In this document: one piece after another, positions 14,274 through 26,880 of the stretch
How the letters are laid out: the number at the start of each line of letters is the position of its first letter
How positions within the stretch are numbered: the first letter of the stretch is position 1
NCBI GenBank assembly: GCA_942159475.1
Contig: OW804095.1
Span: forward strand, 69,592,773-69,656,772
DNA from: Sthenelais limicola
Taxonomy: Eukaryota; Annelida; Polychaeta; Phyllodocida; Sigalionidae
DNA: 64,000 nucleotides
Direction: 5' to 3'
Made by a program: the position numbers and the translations under genes
The notes under the pieces: generated by a model
The model's database searches: none
Told to the model about the DNA's origin: nothing
Seen by the model: only the letters and a program-made list of their open reading frames with translations

Positions 14274-17200
14274 TCTATAACATGAGTGACAGGTGTATAC
14301 TCGTGAGTTGGAAAAATAACTATATAAGTTAAAAAAGTTTTTCATCTTTCAGCCCTTCTTAATAAAGTTGAGAATACCGTTATTAACAATGTGCCAATTG
14401 AAAAAAATAAAAAGTTAATGCCCTATGAAGTTAGGGGCACTTGAATTCAGCAAGACAACATGATGTTAACTACCTATACAAATCTATCCCTGCATAAATG
14501 AGATCTAATACGCTCAATGGAGCAAGAAACACAATGATGTGCGATACGTAACACTTTAGTGTCCAATCTAACAACGCTTGAGTTTCATTGGTGATTAATA
14601 CCCTCCCTTAACAAGTCCAACCAAGATCACCCATTCCATAAATCAATAACACACCCAATGAACATAAAAGCCAGGGGGAGAGATGTTGCCCACATTAATC
14701 ACATGCAACCCATGTAAAACTTAAAGTATCTATAGACCATGCATGTAAACATGTTCTCCTACTTATATGAGTACAATGCGTTGGCTGTGATTTACAAATC
14801 CTAAACTTCTCGGGCGCAGACAGTAATGTCACCTCCTTGAATCATGCGTTCATGATCCTATTCAATTAAGTTTCATTAACTTTTACAATATGGTGTTTTC
14901 GGCGGTAACACTTATGGGTTGATTCCCTGCTATTTATAAAGGTGCACCGGGTATACTGAAGGATCCATCTGAGTGTCGGTCCAAAGGGTTTGATATCGGG
15001 TGTGATGAATTTGATTTAAACCTTGAAAATTCCGAGGAAATAGATAAGCAACTAATAATGTGGATACATTCGCTGATTTCTTTTTCAATCTCATCTAGTT
15101 TCTTCGGTGTTTCCCTGATAGTCATAGACACAATAAAGTAGTGTTTCATTTCACAACTGCAACAATAATCATAATGTAAAGTTTAGGCCATAGGGAATAC
15201 GGTGCTAAAATTAACCACCTTCCGAGATGAAGCCAACACGTGCAACCGTAACGTTGAAACTTGTAACGCTGACAACAATTAGTCTGTCAAACTTCAATGT
15301 TTGTGGTGGGCTCATAATAATTGTTCATGAACCCATATCTAAGTAGGAATTTAATGGTTGTCTTGGGACAAGAGTCCTCGTATCGTACACTGACAGGGGT
15401 ATTTAGGTACATTTAATTGATATATTAGTTGAGCTCCTGTATGCTGGGGGAATTCAATCATACAGACACACTTCACGAAACTCTTCAGCCATGTCATTCT
15501 AAGGTGCATTGCACGAAAATTAATACCAATATTCAAGGCTCTTTTTAACATCACATTCCTCATAGGTAACATGCAATGCATCAATAACGTAAATGATAAA
15601 GCAATTCATTCTATACATATCAAGATGTTTTAAACTTTACACTAAGTCCATCAGAGACTATTACGAGGGCAAGGCTCAGAGGGTGATAATCCCAAACAAA
15701 ATAGTCAAATCACCAAATGGACCTCAGGGATTTCAACCACATTAAATGTGTTTGTCCACCACTTTAGATTTAGTGCTAACTGAACCCGGCCACAAAAATG
15801 TGATCAAATTAAAAAGGCCAACACCAATACAATTCACAATACCTGTGTCCGCAACACGGATCTAAATACGGTTAAGGGAAAACTTATTATGGACATAAGC
15901 CCTATGCAAGTAATGGACAAATCCCTTTAGCGGAGGCAGGTTTGGACACGAACTGGTAATATATCTTAAAAGTTCAGCAACAATACAATTCCAGAATGCA
16001 GCATTTGAGCACCCTGGGAGGCGATCGGTGGAATGCATTCTGATTATCACAGAAAGCCAGGGGCTGAAGGACGAGGTGTAGGCATTGTTTATTATTCGAT
16101 TTAGCACTGGCGAGCAATGCATAACCATACATTATAATGCAGCATACCTAGGATAGTTGGCAGCAAATAACTGACAAAATATAAAAGCTATAAAAAGCTG
16201 GTCTCGGGGAATTCCACACACCAAATATCCTTATAAATACACATATCCCTTCTACAGATTCACGGAATATGATATATGTTAAATATTTCCTCTGCAACAT
16301 ACAATTATCGCATTATAATTTAAATCTTAAATAATAAGTGTCTAGGCCCATGGGTCTTTTTAAGATAGCACAAATGTCCTTGTTAATAGTCATTCAGTTG
16401 GTAGCAGAAACTCCATCGTTTTCTAGCCTAAAGGACCATAACTAATGGAATAACATGGTTAAATTCAATGAAAAGATAAGAGTAAATCAGGTAAATTAAT
16501 CAATGGGGATCTAAGCTAAGCTTTATTAATTGCGTGGTGTCTGTGTGGGGACTTTGGTAAAGACCAGACATAAACATTTGGAGTTGATGTAACGCAACTG
16601 GTCAAGAGTAGCTTTGATACTTAATCCATGGATTCATCAGTCTGTTGTCCCAGGGGATTATCGTAATTCCAAAGGCCTTGGGTCAATCTGACAGATCGAA
16701 CCCTCCATCAGTTGATACAACGTTGGTTGATATGAGGGTCTAGGAACCATCACTCAAGTTTGATTATCAGTTCCCAGCCAAAGGTACTACAGACAAAACA
16801 TCTTTCCTTCGAAATAAGAGGCGGGTAGTAGGTAAACGATTCAGCTCATGTAAAAAGTAAAAGGCCTTGACTTCCACAAAAAAGCTGAAATATTGCACCA
16901 TTACGAGTCCACACCTGAGAACATAAATGGCTAACTACTGCCTCCATGTCTAACCTCTGCAATATGTTAAAATATTTACCTCAGAGACAGATGCTGATAG
17001 AGAGAAAGAGGGGCCTCAGAGGACATTCCTGGCCTCCTGGGTAGTATACTAGCCCCAGGCTGGGGAAGGAAGTGCGACAATAGCCATTTAGAAACAATTC
17101 ATCAGAATTCGGAAGTATCAACGTGTGAAATCACAGCTGGAATACTAATGATACGCCACTGACTGCAACCCTTTCGTCTTCCTCGAGGCAAATAAGATGA

Positions 17201-19607
17201 CAATCAATGAAAGGAATCTCTAAGATCCTGCTTGATATATTCCTCATTCACCTTATGGCCAATTCTATCTACATGTAAAAATTCATGTAAACAGGAAACA
17301 TTTAGTTTGTTTGAATTTACAGCAGAAACAGAAGCATAACTCCCAAGGACAATTGGTAACAATAGGCAATAAAAGTGGAGCTATGTAGGCCTTCAAGGTA
17401 AGATAGAGATCAAATGTGTTGTCAAGCTAAATGAATAATGGCCCCATTCTGACCGCAAGGTATCCAAGATTGGGTAACTTCAAAAGATGAGTAGATATGG
17501 CGTATCTTTTATCTATGAATGTAAATGATGTATGCTAGAAATTAGAATAATACCAAATAAATAGAAACCCTAAACGTGTATATTCTTGGGAAAACCCATT
17601 AGTGGGATGATTTACCCAAGTCTAAGTTGATTAATGAAGAAAAGGGCATAATGGCATTAGACTTAACTCGGAGCGTTCGCGAGATAATGTTTTCAGAAAG
17701 GGCAAGGCAGAATGAGCCATTCTTGCATGATAAAAGGTTACTACACTACAAGTGAGAACCGATATGGTGAACGTCTGATCTATTTAATTCAAAACCTGGC
17801 AAAGGGGTTCGCATTTATCGACCCCTTCCTTAAGATACATTTTCTCAAAGTCGTGTCTTCAAAAGAAATTATATTTACATAATCCTTAGTGACGAGCGTA
17901 TTTCAGTGTTAACCCCATCCCCCACCCCCACTGATATACAAGCTTAAATATTCTCTTTAAGATTCAAAGGATTAAAGTACCTTTTGCTCATGCTATTAAT
18001 AGCTATTACAAACTGAGAAACTAGTGGTGGGTATAAGCACGAACTAACACACAATAAAAACATTTGACTTTTGCCTAATTAATAGGTAGTTTTCTCATGG
18101 TTAACCTCTTATATCATACTTTTTCCAGATTGCACGAGAAAAAAATGTACACAAATTCGGTCATGCTTGCCAACTCGAAATTTACACACAGATTTAATTA
18201 AATTGGATACTAAATTTTCAGTTCATTCGCAATCACCCATTTGTTTACCTGGCAAAGGGAAGGACACACATGAAATATAGCGTTGATCCTCATATAATAT
18301 GAGAATTGAGAGGTCAGCAAATAAAAATGGAGATAGAGGGAGAGTAATCCAAGGGATTAAGGTTTGGGACGTGCCTAGAGCAAACGGATCGAGAAAAGCG
18401 GTAGTCGTAATCACGCTAATTAATGATAATCATGCTTTGCAATTAGTCAATTATTGCCTGGCCCCAATTAGAGTCTAGACACACCAGAGGAGAAAGGTAT
18501 AAACTTGTGTATTTATTGTACAACATAGCACTTTTTGTATCTTAAATTTTTGCCAGGGACACTAATGAAAATGGTCAGACGAAAAAAAATGTTGGGGATG
18601 CCAAGTTAGACTGATTTCCATACAGATATTCTGCGTGTACACAACATATACCCCTTTAAATGTATTGGTGTTATCGACTTTCAGCATACTGCCACTTTAC
18701 CAATATCTATACACCACAAATCACACACCGAAAACATCTCAAATATATAATGTATATCTGTAGTAATCGGGGCTAAAGGATCTTTTATTGGAAGCTATTG
18801 GAACCAAAAGGGCTCGCATACCAACAGAATAATGGTGACATAATTATTTCATAATTAACATTATATAATCTGATACATGTCTACCAAGTCCTGTATTCAA
18901 GATTCATTGATGGAAGGTATGGAACCCTAGGAATTTTGATACGACATCAGGAATTGTCACAAATGCTAGCACTCAGTGATTTGAGGTTACACATATTTTG
19001 GAACATATGGTGGTACCTCGCATCATCCTCTAGCAACATGATTGTATACGGTAGTTAAATCTATAGAAGTTTGAAGAAACTATTCAATCCAAGAACTGTA
19101 GGGTAGAAGACAGGGCAGGACATACATGGGTAGACTTTGGACAGCACAGGCCATTTAACAATGACCAGACAGGCATATAGGTGTACACATCCAGTCTGGA
19201 ACATGATAAGGTGCATTGTAACGCCTGAATTAGCTGAGATAACCATCTGTTGGAAGCAGTTCGGGCTGGAGGCTATGTTTCTACTGACCACACAGGTTGA
19301 TGGCAAAGCCTCCCCAGCTTTCATTCTCCACAACACCTGGACCCCATTATTATAAACTCATAAAAAGTAGTTAAATGTTTATCATGGATCTGAGTAAGGG
19401 AGGGAAGGAGGGAGGGAAGGACAACACATACGATGGATAACAAATATTCAACACATCATGCCAAATCCTGGGATATTTATGACTGCAACGAAGGTCAAAT
19501 TATACAAATACTGTTACAGAATTTTCCAAACATATTCGTATAAGCTGCTCCAACTGCCAATTGCTTTATGATAAAAACAGTGTTTGTGTGTGTAGGAGGG
19601 ATAGGGA

Positions 19608-19625
19608 GGGGGGGGGGGGGGGGGG
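19608..19625 (+). repeat. G homopolymer, 18 bases
   Basis: Eighteen consecutive G follow GTGTTTGTGTGTGTAGG-like sequence. As at 5844 and 62645, the run is preceded by GT-rich DNA, so it probably grew from a GT/G microsatellite. Confidence 0.9.
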
Positions 19626-20179
19626 CAGGGACATAGCAAAAACATTAGTTCAGTCTTCGTCTTGTGTGGATATTTGGCTCGCTACCCCGCAACAGCCAGT
19701 CAGTGGGCAGAAAGAGATGTTGGTATCCAATCATTTTTTCCTTGTTCAGTTCATTCCCAACACACAGGTACCTGTCGAGATTCATATTCAGTTGCCAGCA
19801 ATAGTAACAACTAGAAATGTCTGGCATTCGTCATTGGCTGTCTATAGATGTATGGGCGCGATATATGTGAATTAAATGTGAGAATTGATACTTCGAGAAA
19901 AACAAGAGGAACAGCAGTACGTGGTTGAACAGCTATAGAATAACAGGCTAACAATGAGAGGATATTCCCAAAGGGCTGAATTCATCAGCATTTAAGGAAA
20001 ATGCTCTTTCATTTGAGGGGTAGTAAATGAGCGTGGGTTGATAGACAAGCATGATATGATGAAAGATATGTTCTACATGGCCAATATTAAATAGAGAGCT
20101 GTCTAACAAGTTTTTGTACACTACATCATGAGGAGAATGATCAAAACAAACACTGGTGCCTGAAGACAGGCATATTGGT

Positions 20180-20291
20180 GGGGAAAGAAAGAGAGGGGAG
20201 AGGGACATAGAGACAGGGGGGTGGGGGCGGGACTGAAGGAGGGAGAGAGGGGAGAGAAGGGGAAGGCGGACAGAGAGACAGACAGACAAGA
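20180..20291 (+). repeat. Purine-rich low-complexity tract
   Basis: About 110 bases are almost entirely G and A on the + strand (GAGAGGGGAGAGGG-like blocks, ending in GACAGACAGACA). On the minus strand this creates a Ser/Pro/Leu-rich open frame, which I regard as spurious. The mirror-like purine tract could adopt triplex structure, but no function is claimed. Confidence 0.75.
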
Positions 20292-21897
20292 GCAGAAACA
20301 TGGGAGATGGACGCCTAGAGGAAATAGTACTTGTACCATAATGCTCATTATTTAGGATAATGTCATTATGAGGACACATCTTGCGCGTTAAAGAAACAAA
20401 AGTTAGAGAGATAACCCCTTCTTTATCTATTCCATACTCCAAAAGAGTCCATGCAGGTACTTAAAGACGCCGGGAATAGAAAAAGAAGCAATGGGCATTG
20501 TCTAAAAGAGAAGGACAGTCACAATACTGAGGATTCCAAGGTTTACATCTAACACACATTGATACACCAGCGCGTGGGTGGTGTGTGTATGTACATTCTT
20601 CATGCAATTGACAATTTTGAACATACTGCGAACCCCCATCACACAAGTAATTATCAACCAACAGAACACTCCGGATGATCAAAGTTCTAAGAACAGTTTT
20701 TCTAGCACAATGGAATGGGATGTCATGGTGAAAACCCCAGATAATACATAACGTATGTCTCTCAAACTCATGTTCTGACTGTAATTATATGCAAATGTGA
20801 TACGGATAATAACTCCACTACAGAGAAAAAATAATGTCTCCAAACAACTGAACAGATACATTACTGTTTTATGAGAACAAAGGGGGATATTTTAGTGCGA
20901 GGGGAGGACCTTATTTTAGTTGTCAGCATTTACAATGATAATGCAATTTGCTGACAACCGATTGTATACAAACGGTCTTAAAATGTTCTTCAAGGCTACC
21001 AGAGCGAATGATTTAAATCCTGGGTTTACCCGTGCCAACCTAATGCAATTTATTCAATTCATATATCAAATAACAACAATCTACACAATAGGAATCGTCT
21101 ATATAAGGAGTTTGCGGAATTCTATTCCGCTGCTTTTGTGTTCCTTCCATTTACAGCACAGCACTTAATCTGCTTTTTGTTTGTTCTCATAAAAGGATTC
21201 AGACATTCAAGGTTGGAATATTATAAAATCCTCTTGATATTTAACTCACGCCTGAGATGGATGATTAAAGATATCCCCGGAAAAGCTCGACTTCAGATGC
21301 ATTGAGGGTAGAAGGAAAGACAGTCCGAGGCACCAGTATTCTATGCATGGAAAATCATATAATATATATCTTTCATTTTCAGTTCAGACAAGAATTCCAG
21401 TTGAAAGAAAATGGCCAAAAAAGAATGCTATGCGATGCCAGCAAAAGGTGTGGTGGGATCATTTCTGATCGGCCTGAAGCATGCAAAATGAAAGTGGACG
21501 TTTCTTGTCCCAGCATGTTGTCTTGTTGAGGAGATCCCAGAAGGTGAGAAATGTGGCAAGGCAAGGTTTTAGCTGAGAGACATGGAAGATGCGTTAGCCA
21601 TGCCCAATGAGGTGGTGGGGACAATCCTGGTCTTGTTTTAGAAGTAGAGGTGCAAGGCCTTTGACGTCATTAGTCATATTTGTACTTGGTGGGCTGGAGG
21701 CTATCCGGTGACGGCCTCGGCATGTGATAATCTCTACGCTCATGCTCTTCCATACCAGGCCCCTTCTAAAGCAGGAGAAAATAACCAAAGAAACTTCTGA
21801 AGGGTGATGTTTTTAGATATCAATATGTAAATACTAACCAGTGTGAAGTAAGGATTTGATGTAGGAGAAAACGGGGAGGAAGGACGAGGGGGAAGGA

Positions 21898-21988
21898 GGA
21901 GGGAGGGAGGGAGGGAGGGAGGGAGGGAGGGAGGGAGGGAGGGAGGGAGGGAGGGAGGGAGGGAGGGAGGGAGGGAGGGAGGGAGGGA
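21898..21988 (+). repeat. (GGGA)n microsatellite, about 22 units
   Basis: A nearly pure array of GGGA tetranucleotides covers about 90 bases. It sits in a longer GA-rich stretch that begins near 21870. Every unit carries a G triplet, so the + strand could form G-quadruplexes. The minus-strand open frame across it (Pro-Ser-Leu-Pro repeats) is an artefact. Confidence 0.95.
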
Positions 21989-24900
21989 AATAAGATTATG
22001 AAAACATAATCAAGGATTATCGGTAGACGACATCGTGACAGATCGAAGCCTGTTCTATAGATGGTGACGTCATAACTCACCTTAGTTAGATAACGATCAT
22101 ACGTCGTGACAGATGCGCCGGGGTATTAGCAAATAGCTTGACATCTGACCCAAACTCATCTACGCCCATGATAAGTTACAGTTATCCTTTCAACCCGAAC
22201 TTATCTCTTTGCGCACAGCATCAATAGCTATGGGATGGAGATCAACCAGTAACAGATTATCTATTACCGAACATGCCATCATGTATGTATATTGCTACCC
22301 AATACACTAGAACTTCTTTTCTTCAGATGGGTCATAGCTTCAGGTATTAAGTACTAGGTTACCTGGATCCAACCGGAAAACATGTAGCGGTGATTTCTAT
22401 CATTAGTAGACTATCATTTTATTAGTTTGCACACATATCTTATTGGGGCGATCTACCCAGATCAAGCAAATTAACAGAAGTCTCAAATGAATGAACATCT
22501 ATGTAAAAGGGTACCGAAGAACCAAGCAACCCAACCTAGATACAAACTATTTATCATAGATAACAGTGCAAGGGACTCCTCGCCAAACTTATCATAGTTA
22601 TTCAAGCCTACACAAGAAGTATCAATCTGTGTGGACTGATCAGAATGCACAACTGGCTATTCTATATTATTGCATGTAATCTAATCACCTTTCTGTCTCC
22701 CAACTTGAAGGTTTTTCCAATGATAAGCTTAAACTTGAGATGGGAACCCAAGAACGTCAGATCGTACCTTGGGAGATGGAGGCCTTTTCCCAGGTGTGTG
22801 GCCAACTGATAAGACTGACCCTTCTCCTTGAGAGAAGAAACACAATCCTCTTCTACTTCACCCAGAAATGCAACCCCCATTCTGTCACAATCTACCACCA
22901 TGCCTATTTAACTTTTGCTGATAATCGATCTTGAATAGTTTCTATATTAGTTTTGATTACCGGTATTCATGGCTCGGCATCTATATATGTTCGCAAGAGT
23001 AACGCAAAAATGTGGATATTTATATCTGTGGGTTTTTATTGTAGAGGAAGGAAATATTTGTGTTCAAACAAAAGGCCCAGGTGCATCTAATTTCTGAATG
23101 TTGATATACTTCGAGGCAGCCTTGCTCTATTTTCTTCAAGTAGCTTGTTTTAACACCATTAAGAAAATACGGAATGTTGCATTCTTTCTTGCCCTCAACG
23201 TTCCCCTAGGCCTGGTAAGAATACACAAATACCCCGTGCAATCTCAAAAGAACATATCAGTTTGAACGTAGTTAAAGAGAAATAGACTACGAGTTGATAT
23301 GGGTAGCATGGACACATTTAAACAGTTAGGGAAGTTATCGTTTCTTCGTAAACCACCAATTCCCTTGGCTAAGGCTTTAATTGGATTGAGCCAAGTAACT
23401 TATTGCTCACGTAAGTACGGGTGAGATCCCTGCGTTAATCATTTGCCCATGGCTTCTAATTTTGTTTTGGCTTTCGTGAGCACTGTACCCCGTTGGTTAC
23501 GTACGCATAACTCAGGGTATCAAGCAGGGTTAAAGATTTTATGGACAGCCTCCGCGGACGGGGAAGGATATAAGTGGTGGTAGATCCAATAAAAGTTATC
23601 ATCCATGAAGATTTTCCAGCAAGCTTTATTGTCTCGAGAGATGTAGCTTGTGAGGTTTTTCGAAAAGACCAGAATTAAATAGGATATTTTTATAGCATTT
23701 CCTCAAGATTCTGAAGTCTGGGCATAAAGCTTCATATGCCCCATGGAGTTAGAGGAAGATTATTTTTTCCATGGGGAAATACTTGCCCTTCAACCCTCGT
23801 TTGAAGAAAAACACTCAAATGCCTGGGTCGTTTAGGTTTGGAAAGAGTAATGAACCACTGTTTGTGAGGGCGATACCTTTGTCCATGTGCTTTGGGTTGA
23901 CTAGGGTGTATAGGATAGCCCCTTGTTGAACTTTCACAGCAGGAAATCATTCCTGGAAGCAATTTGAAGATCGTGGTTTGAAACTTTCTCTTCCCAGCTC
24001 CTTCTTTTCACCGCGCTCCTTGTGATCAGCCATGTGAGACTCACTACTGGCTACTTTTTTCTTAACTCGTCAGAGGAGATAAGTGGATTCATACATCTAT
24101 AAACAAGTTTTTACCGAGTCGCTCGCTTCTACTCATAGACTTCCTCTAAATGCGAGATCTTGACTATTTAGGGTGATGCAGTTATAGGATTTTCAGCGAG
24201 ATCTAGATGAGCATGAGATATCCCGAGGGCATCATGTTTATTTTTGTTAAGGTGATTTTGAATATAAGCCCCCACCCCCACCCCCTCTGCTTGAGTTCCC
24301 ACAAAAATGAAGTTGTAACTTTCAAGCACAACAACTTTTTACAAACAACATTTTTACGCAACGCCATGGCTAGTTCTCTAATTGGAGCTTAGAGATATAA
24401 ACCATAGACATGCACACTCTGACCCTGAGTTGGCTTTTTCTCCCTGGGAAAAAGTGGGGAAGGGAAGCTGGCAACCGGTAACTGTTGATATTACTTTAAA
24501 AGTTAAAGACGGTGTTTTTTGATGATGTATGAATATGGTGATTGAAAGGTACGCAGATGGTCGTTCTACCATGAGTTTCTTTGTACGACGAGAGCCAGAA
24601 CTTAACCAACGAGTGACGACCACATGTGCAAAGCATGCCCAACAATAATTCATCAGCCGCTTAGGCAAACCCTTTAAAAAAAACCTCGAGTCTATTCTCC
24701 ATTTTATTTTTATTTACAAATCGAACCGATACATCTAAGGCCCCCTGATTACCAATGGCATAGGTAAAATAGCTTGAGTCAAGACGGAAACTCTGCGGGA
24801 GAAGCACAGGCAACTCAAAATGCCAAAGGGTTGACGCAGGGGCATTATTTCAGATTACTGAAACCCGTTCGCTCAATCTTTTTAAAGATGCAGTAAATGT

Positions 24901-25336
24901 GTTTTAGAGTAAAGTAATTGCAATTCCGCAATAAAAGCCCAAACGTAATCTAATCCTCTGGATATTTCATATGTAAAACTCGCATTTTAACTTACACAAT
25001 AATGAACAGAGCTGTTTATTATATGCTTTAAATGGAGAACATTTGAAGATGCATTAATAGAGGCTCTGAGTTCTGACATTTTTACTTTCCGAATACACAC
25101 ATCTTGCTTTAAACAAAAGTTACCCAACACCGATTCCCATTACATGTCGATATGTAAAACCAATGCTGGTTAACACATCACAAGGTCAGGAATAGATAAA
25201 CACTTGACAATGTAGCAGTGTTACATTGTATGATAAATGTATAATCGTTTCCAGCTAAATTGAATGCGTCCATGCTGCTGTATTACTGCCATATACCCCG
25301 TTATGGATATCACTGGATCCCTTGTACCTCCCAGTA

Positions 25337-25391
25337 ATGCACTTGTCAATTGCAACCCCCACCCCCCCACCCCCGGGTAGGTAGGGGAATG
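25337..25391 (+). repeat. Left terminal inverted repeat
   Basis: This 55-bp arm is identical to the reverse complement of 27961-28015. The central block C5-A-C7-A-C5 is G-rich on the minus strand and could fold as a G-quadruplex. Just inside it, two similar CCCCGACCCCCC blocks (near 25423 and 25458) resemble subterminal repeats. Confidence 0.9.
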
Positions 25392-25696
25392 TCCTTGGTC
25401 TTTTGGGAAATTTGAGGAAATCCCCGACCCCCCAGGGCAAGAAATTCCTGTAAATCCCCGACCCCCCTGGGGCAAATTTTTTCGGAGGACACTTTTTTTA
25501 GACAAACTAACATAGCAAATATATGAGGTGGTTACAAAGAATGATTATATCTTAAATTAATATTACAAAAATATAAGGGCCATCATAAAAAAAAGTCTTG
25601 CAAATGGTGTTTTTGGTTGACATAGCTCTGTAGAGCTAGAGAAAAAATATTTTTGAATTTTCATTAATCAGATCTGAATTCTAAACATCATCAACA

Positions 25697-25855
25697 CCCA
25701 TGCATACACATATATACACCCATGCATACATTCATATACCATGCATACATGCATACACCCATGCATTCATTCATACATACATTCATTCATACATTCATTC
25801 ATATATGTATTCATTCATATATGTATATATGATATGTACTCATGTATACATACAA
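25697..25855. repeat. ATACATTC / CATGCATA-type microsatellite
   Basis: Interleaved repeats of CATGCATACA, ATACATTCATTC and ATATATGTAT make up about 160 bases. The + strand open frame here (Ile/His/Thr/Tyr repeats) is a product of the repeat and is not a gene. Confidence 0.9.
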
Positions 25856-25911
25856 ATCAGCTTAGAATCAGCCATGTGTGGGCCCCCTTAAGAGAGTCAA
25901 CCCCTAACTAG

Positions 25912-25926
25912 CCCCCCCCCCCCCCC
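25912..25926 (+). repeat. C homopolymer, 15 bases
   Basis: Fifteen consecutive C lie inside the inverted-repeat-bounded element, between the microsatellite and the tandem units. Confidence 0.9.
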
Positions 25927-25997
25927 AGCGTTTTGGACAGCAGCTACAAAGGCATACTGTATACAAACTGCAACCACTATCTATACATGTGTGGACA

Positions 25998-26760
25998 GCA
26001 ACTACCTCCTATATAGTGTTTCATGAGTGCCATGTCTGAAGATGACTTGCTGAACTATATGGGAAACTATATTCCACTAAGTGTCATGTTTGAAATCTAC
26101 AGGCTGCAACCACCCTCTATATAGTGTTTCAACAGTGTCATCCCTGGACCCGACTTGCTGAACATGATGTGGGACTCTTCAAGTGGGGTACCCCAATTCC
26201 AGTGACTGTCATGTTTGAATTATACAGGCTGCAACCACCCGCTATATGTGATGTGTTTCAGGAAAATGAGTCATAAGTCGCAAAATTGATATCTTTCAAA
26301 GTGTTTTTTTCACAAGATCACATTATTGGAATGTTCTGATATTTGGAGAGTTTATCACTTAAAGACATATCAATTAATGTATTAAATTTCAGGACAATCT
26401 ATGTAATATATCTTTTAGTTTTACAAGTCCTCATATGGACTACATTTAGTTACTTTACTGTTTATTGACCCCCAGAAATACTGGAAACTTTTTTTTTTCA
26501 AAAACGAAAATATCAAACTTAACATCTAGAAATACTTATAAGATTATTAGACTGTTTACTATCATTGGAATCAGATTGATCTCAACTTTTCAGATATAAT
26601 GGTATCTCAAAATCTTTTTTTTGCGACTTATGACTCCGTTTCCTGAATCACATCACATGTAGTGTTTCAATAGTGTAAGGCTTGAACATGACATGCTTAA
26701 CATTATGGGATTCTCTAATTTGAGTGTACCCTATACTAGAAATGTCCAGATCCTTTAGTG
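25998..26760. repeat. Tandem array of three diverged units of about 110-125 bp, third unit interrupted
   Basis: Units start at 25998 (108 bp), 26106 (125 bp) and 26231. Each begins with GCAAC(T/C)ACC. In the first two this leads into CTATATAGTGTTTCA, and all then carry a segment like GACTTGCTGAACAT. In the third, the nested MITE sits within the CTATATAGTG motif. With the MITE removed, the third unit is also about 113 bp. A partial earlier copy begins near 25969. No coding capacity was seen; the array resembles minisatellite-like filler common inside non-autonomous DNA elements. Confidence 0.7.
26245..26659. mobile_element. Nested MITE of about 415 bp with TA at both ends
   Basis: The ends form an inverted repeat of roughly 40 bases: ATGTGATGTGTTTCAGGAAA near 26246, then GAGTCATAAGTCGCAAAA, pairing with 26619-26659 with about four mismatches. 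TA dinucleotides sit immediately outside (26243-26244 and 26660-26661), as expected for a Tc1/mariner-type TA duplication. The interior is AT-rich and non-coding. It interrupts the third tandem unit, so it inserted after the array formed. The superfamily (mariner-like) is inferred from the TA and the inverted repeats only. Confidence 0.7.
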
Positions 26761-26880
26761 TTGGAGGTAGGGTTAGGGTAGGGGTTAGCGTATGGGGTCC
26801 CAGGGGGTGGGGGGAGGGCTCATGAGAGGGGGTTGTTGAGGGGGTTGTTGAGGGGGTTAGGGGTGATGGAGGAGGGGATA
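26761..26880 (+). repeat. G-rich tract with 12-bp tandem repeats
   Basis: This G-rich stretch includes TAGGGTTAGGGTAGGGGTTAG and then about 2.75 copies of GAGGGGGTTGTT (26826-26858). The many G runs make G-quadruplex formation plausible on the + strand. The TTAGGG-like part is only two units long and is not evidence of telomeric DNA. Confidence 0.6.

Larger units (their letters stand above)
14275..25331. other. Gene-poor AT-rich DNA, no exon recognised
   Basis: No open frame here carries a recognisable domain. The longest (minus strand, 164 codons, 19948-20442) is produced largely by a purine-rich tract and reads as low-complexity Ser/Pro/Leu. The block holds two G-rich repeats and a (GGGA)n array, listed separately. 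The remainder looks like ordinary intergenic or intronic sequence. Confidence 0.55.

Noticed and set aside
19948..20442. 164-codon minus-strand frame
   Set aside because: Its centre is the translation of a purine-rich tract (Ser/Pro/Leu runs); there is no domain or conserved pattern.
22065..22072. Perfect CRE octamer
   Set aside because: A single 8-mer is expected about once by chance in 64 kb and nothing supports it nearby.
21820..22080. Minus-strand frame with Pro-Ser-Leu-Pro repeats
   Set aside because: It is a direct product of the GGGA microsatellite.
25700..25891. Plus-strand frame with Ile/His/Thr/Tyr repeats
   Set aside because: It is a product of the ATACATTC-type microsatellite.
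26766..26790. TTAGGG-like repeats suggesting telomeric DNA
   Set aside because: Only about two imperfect units occur inside a general G-rich tract.
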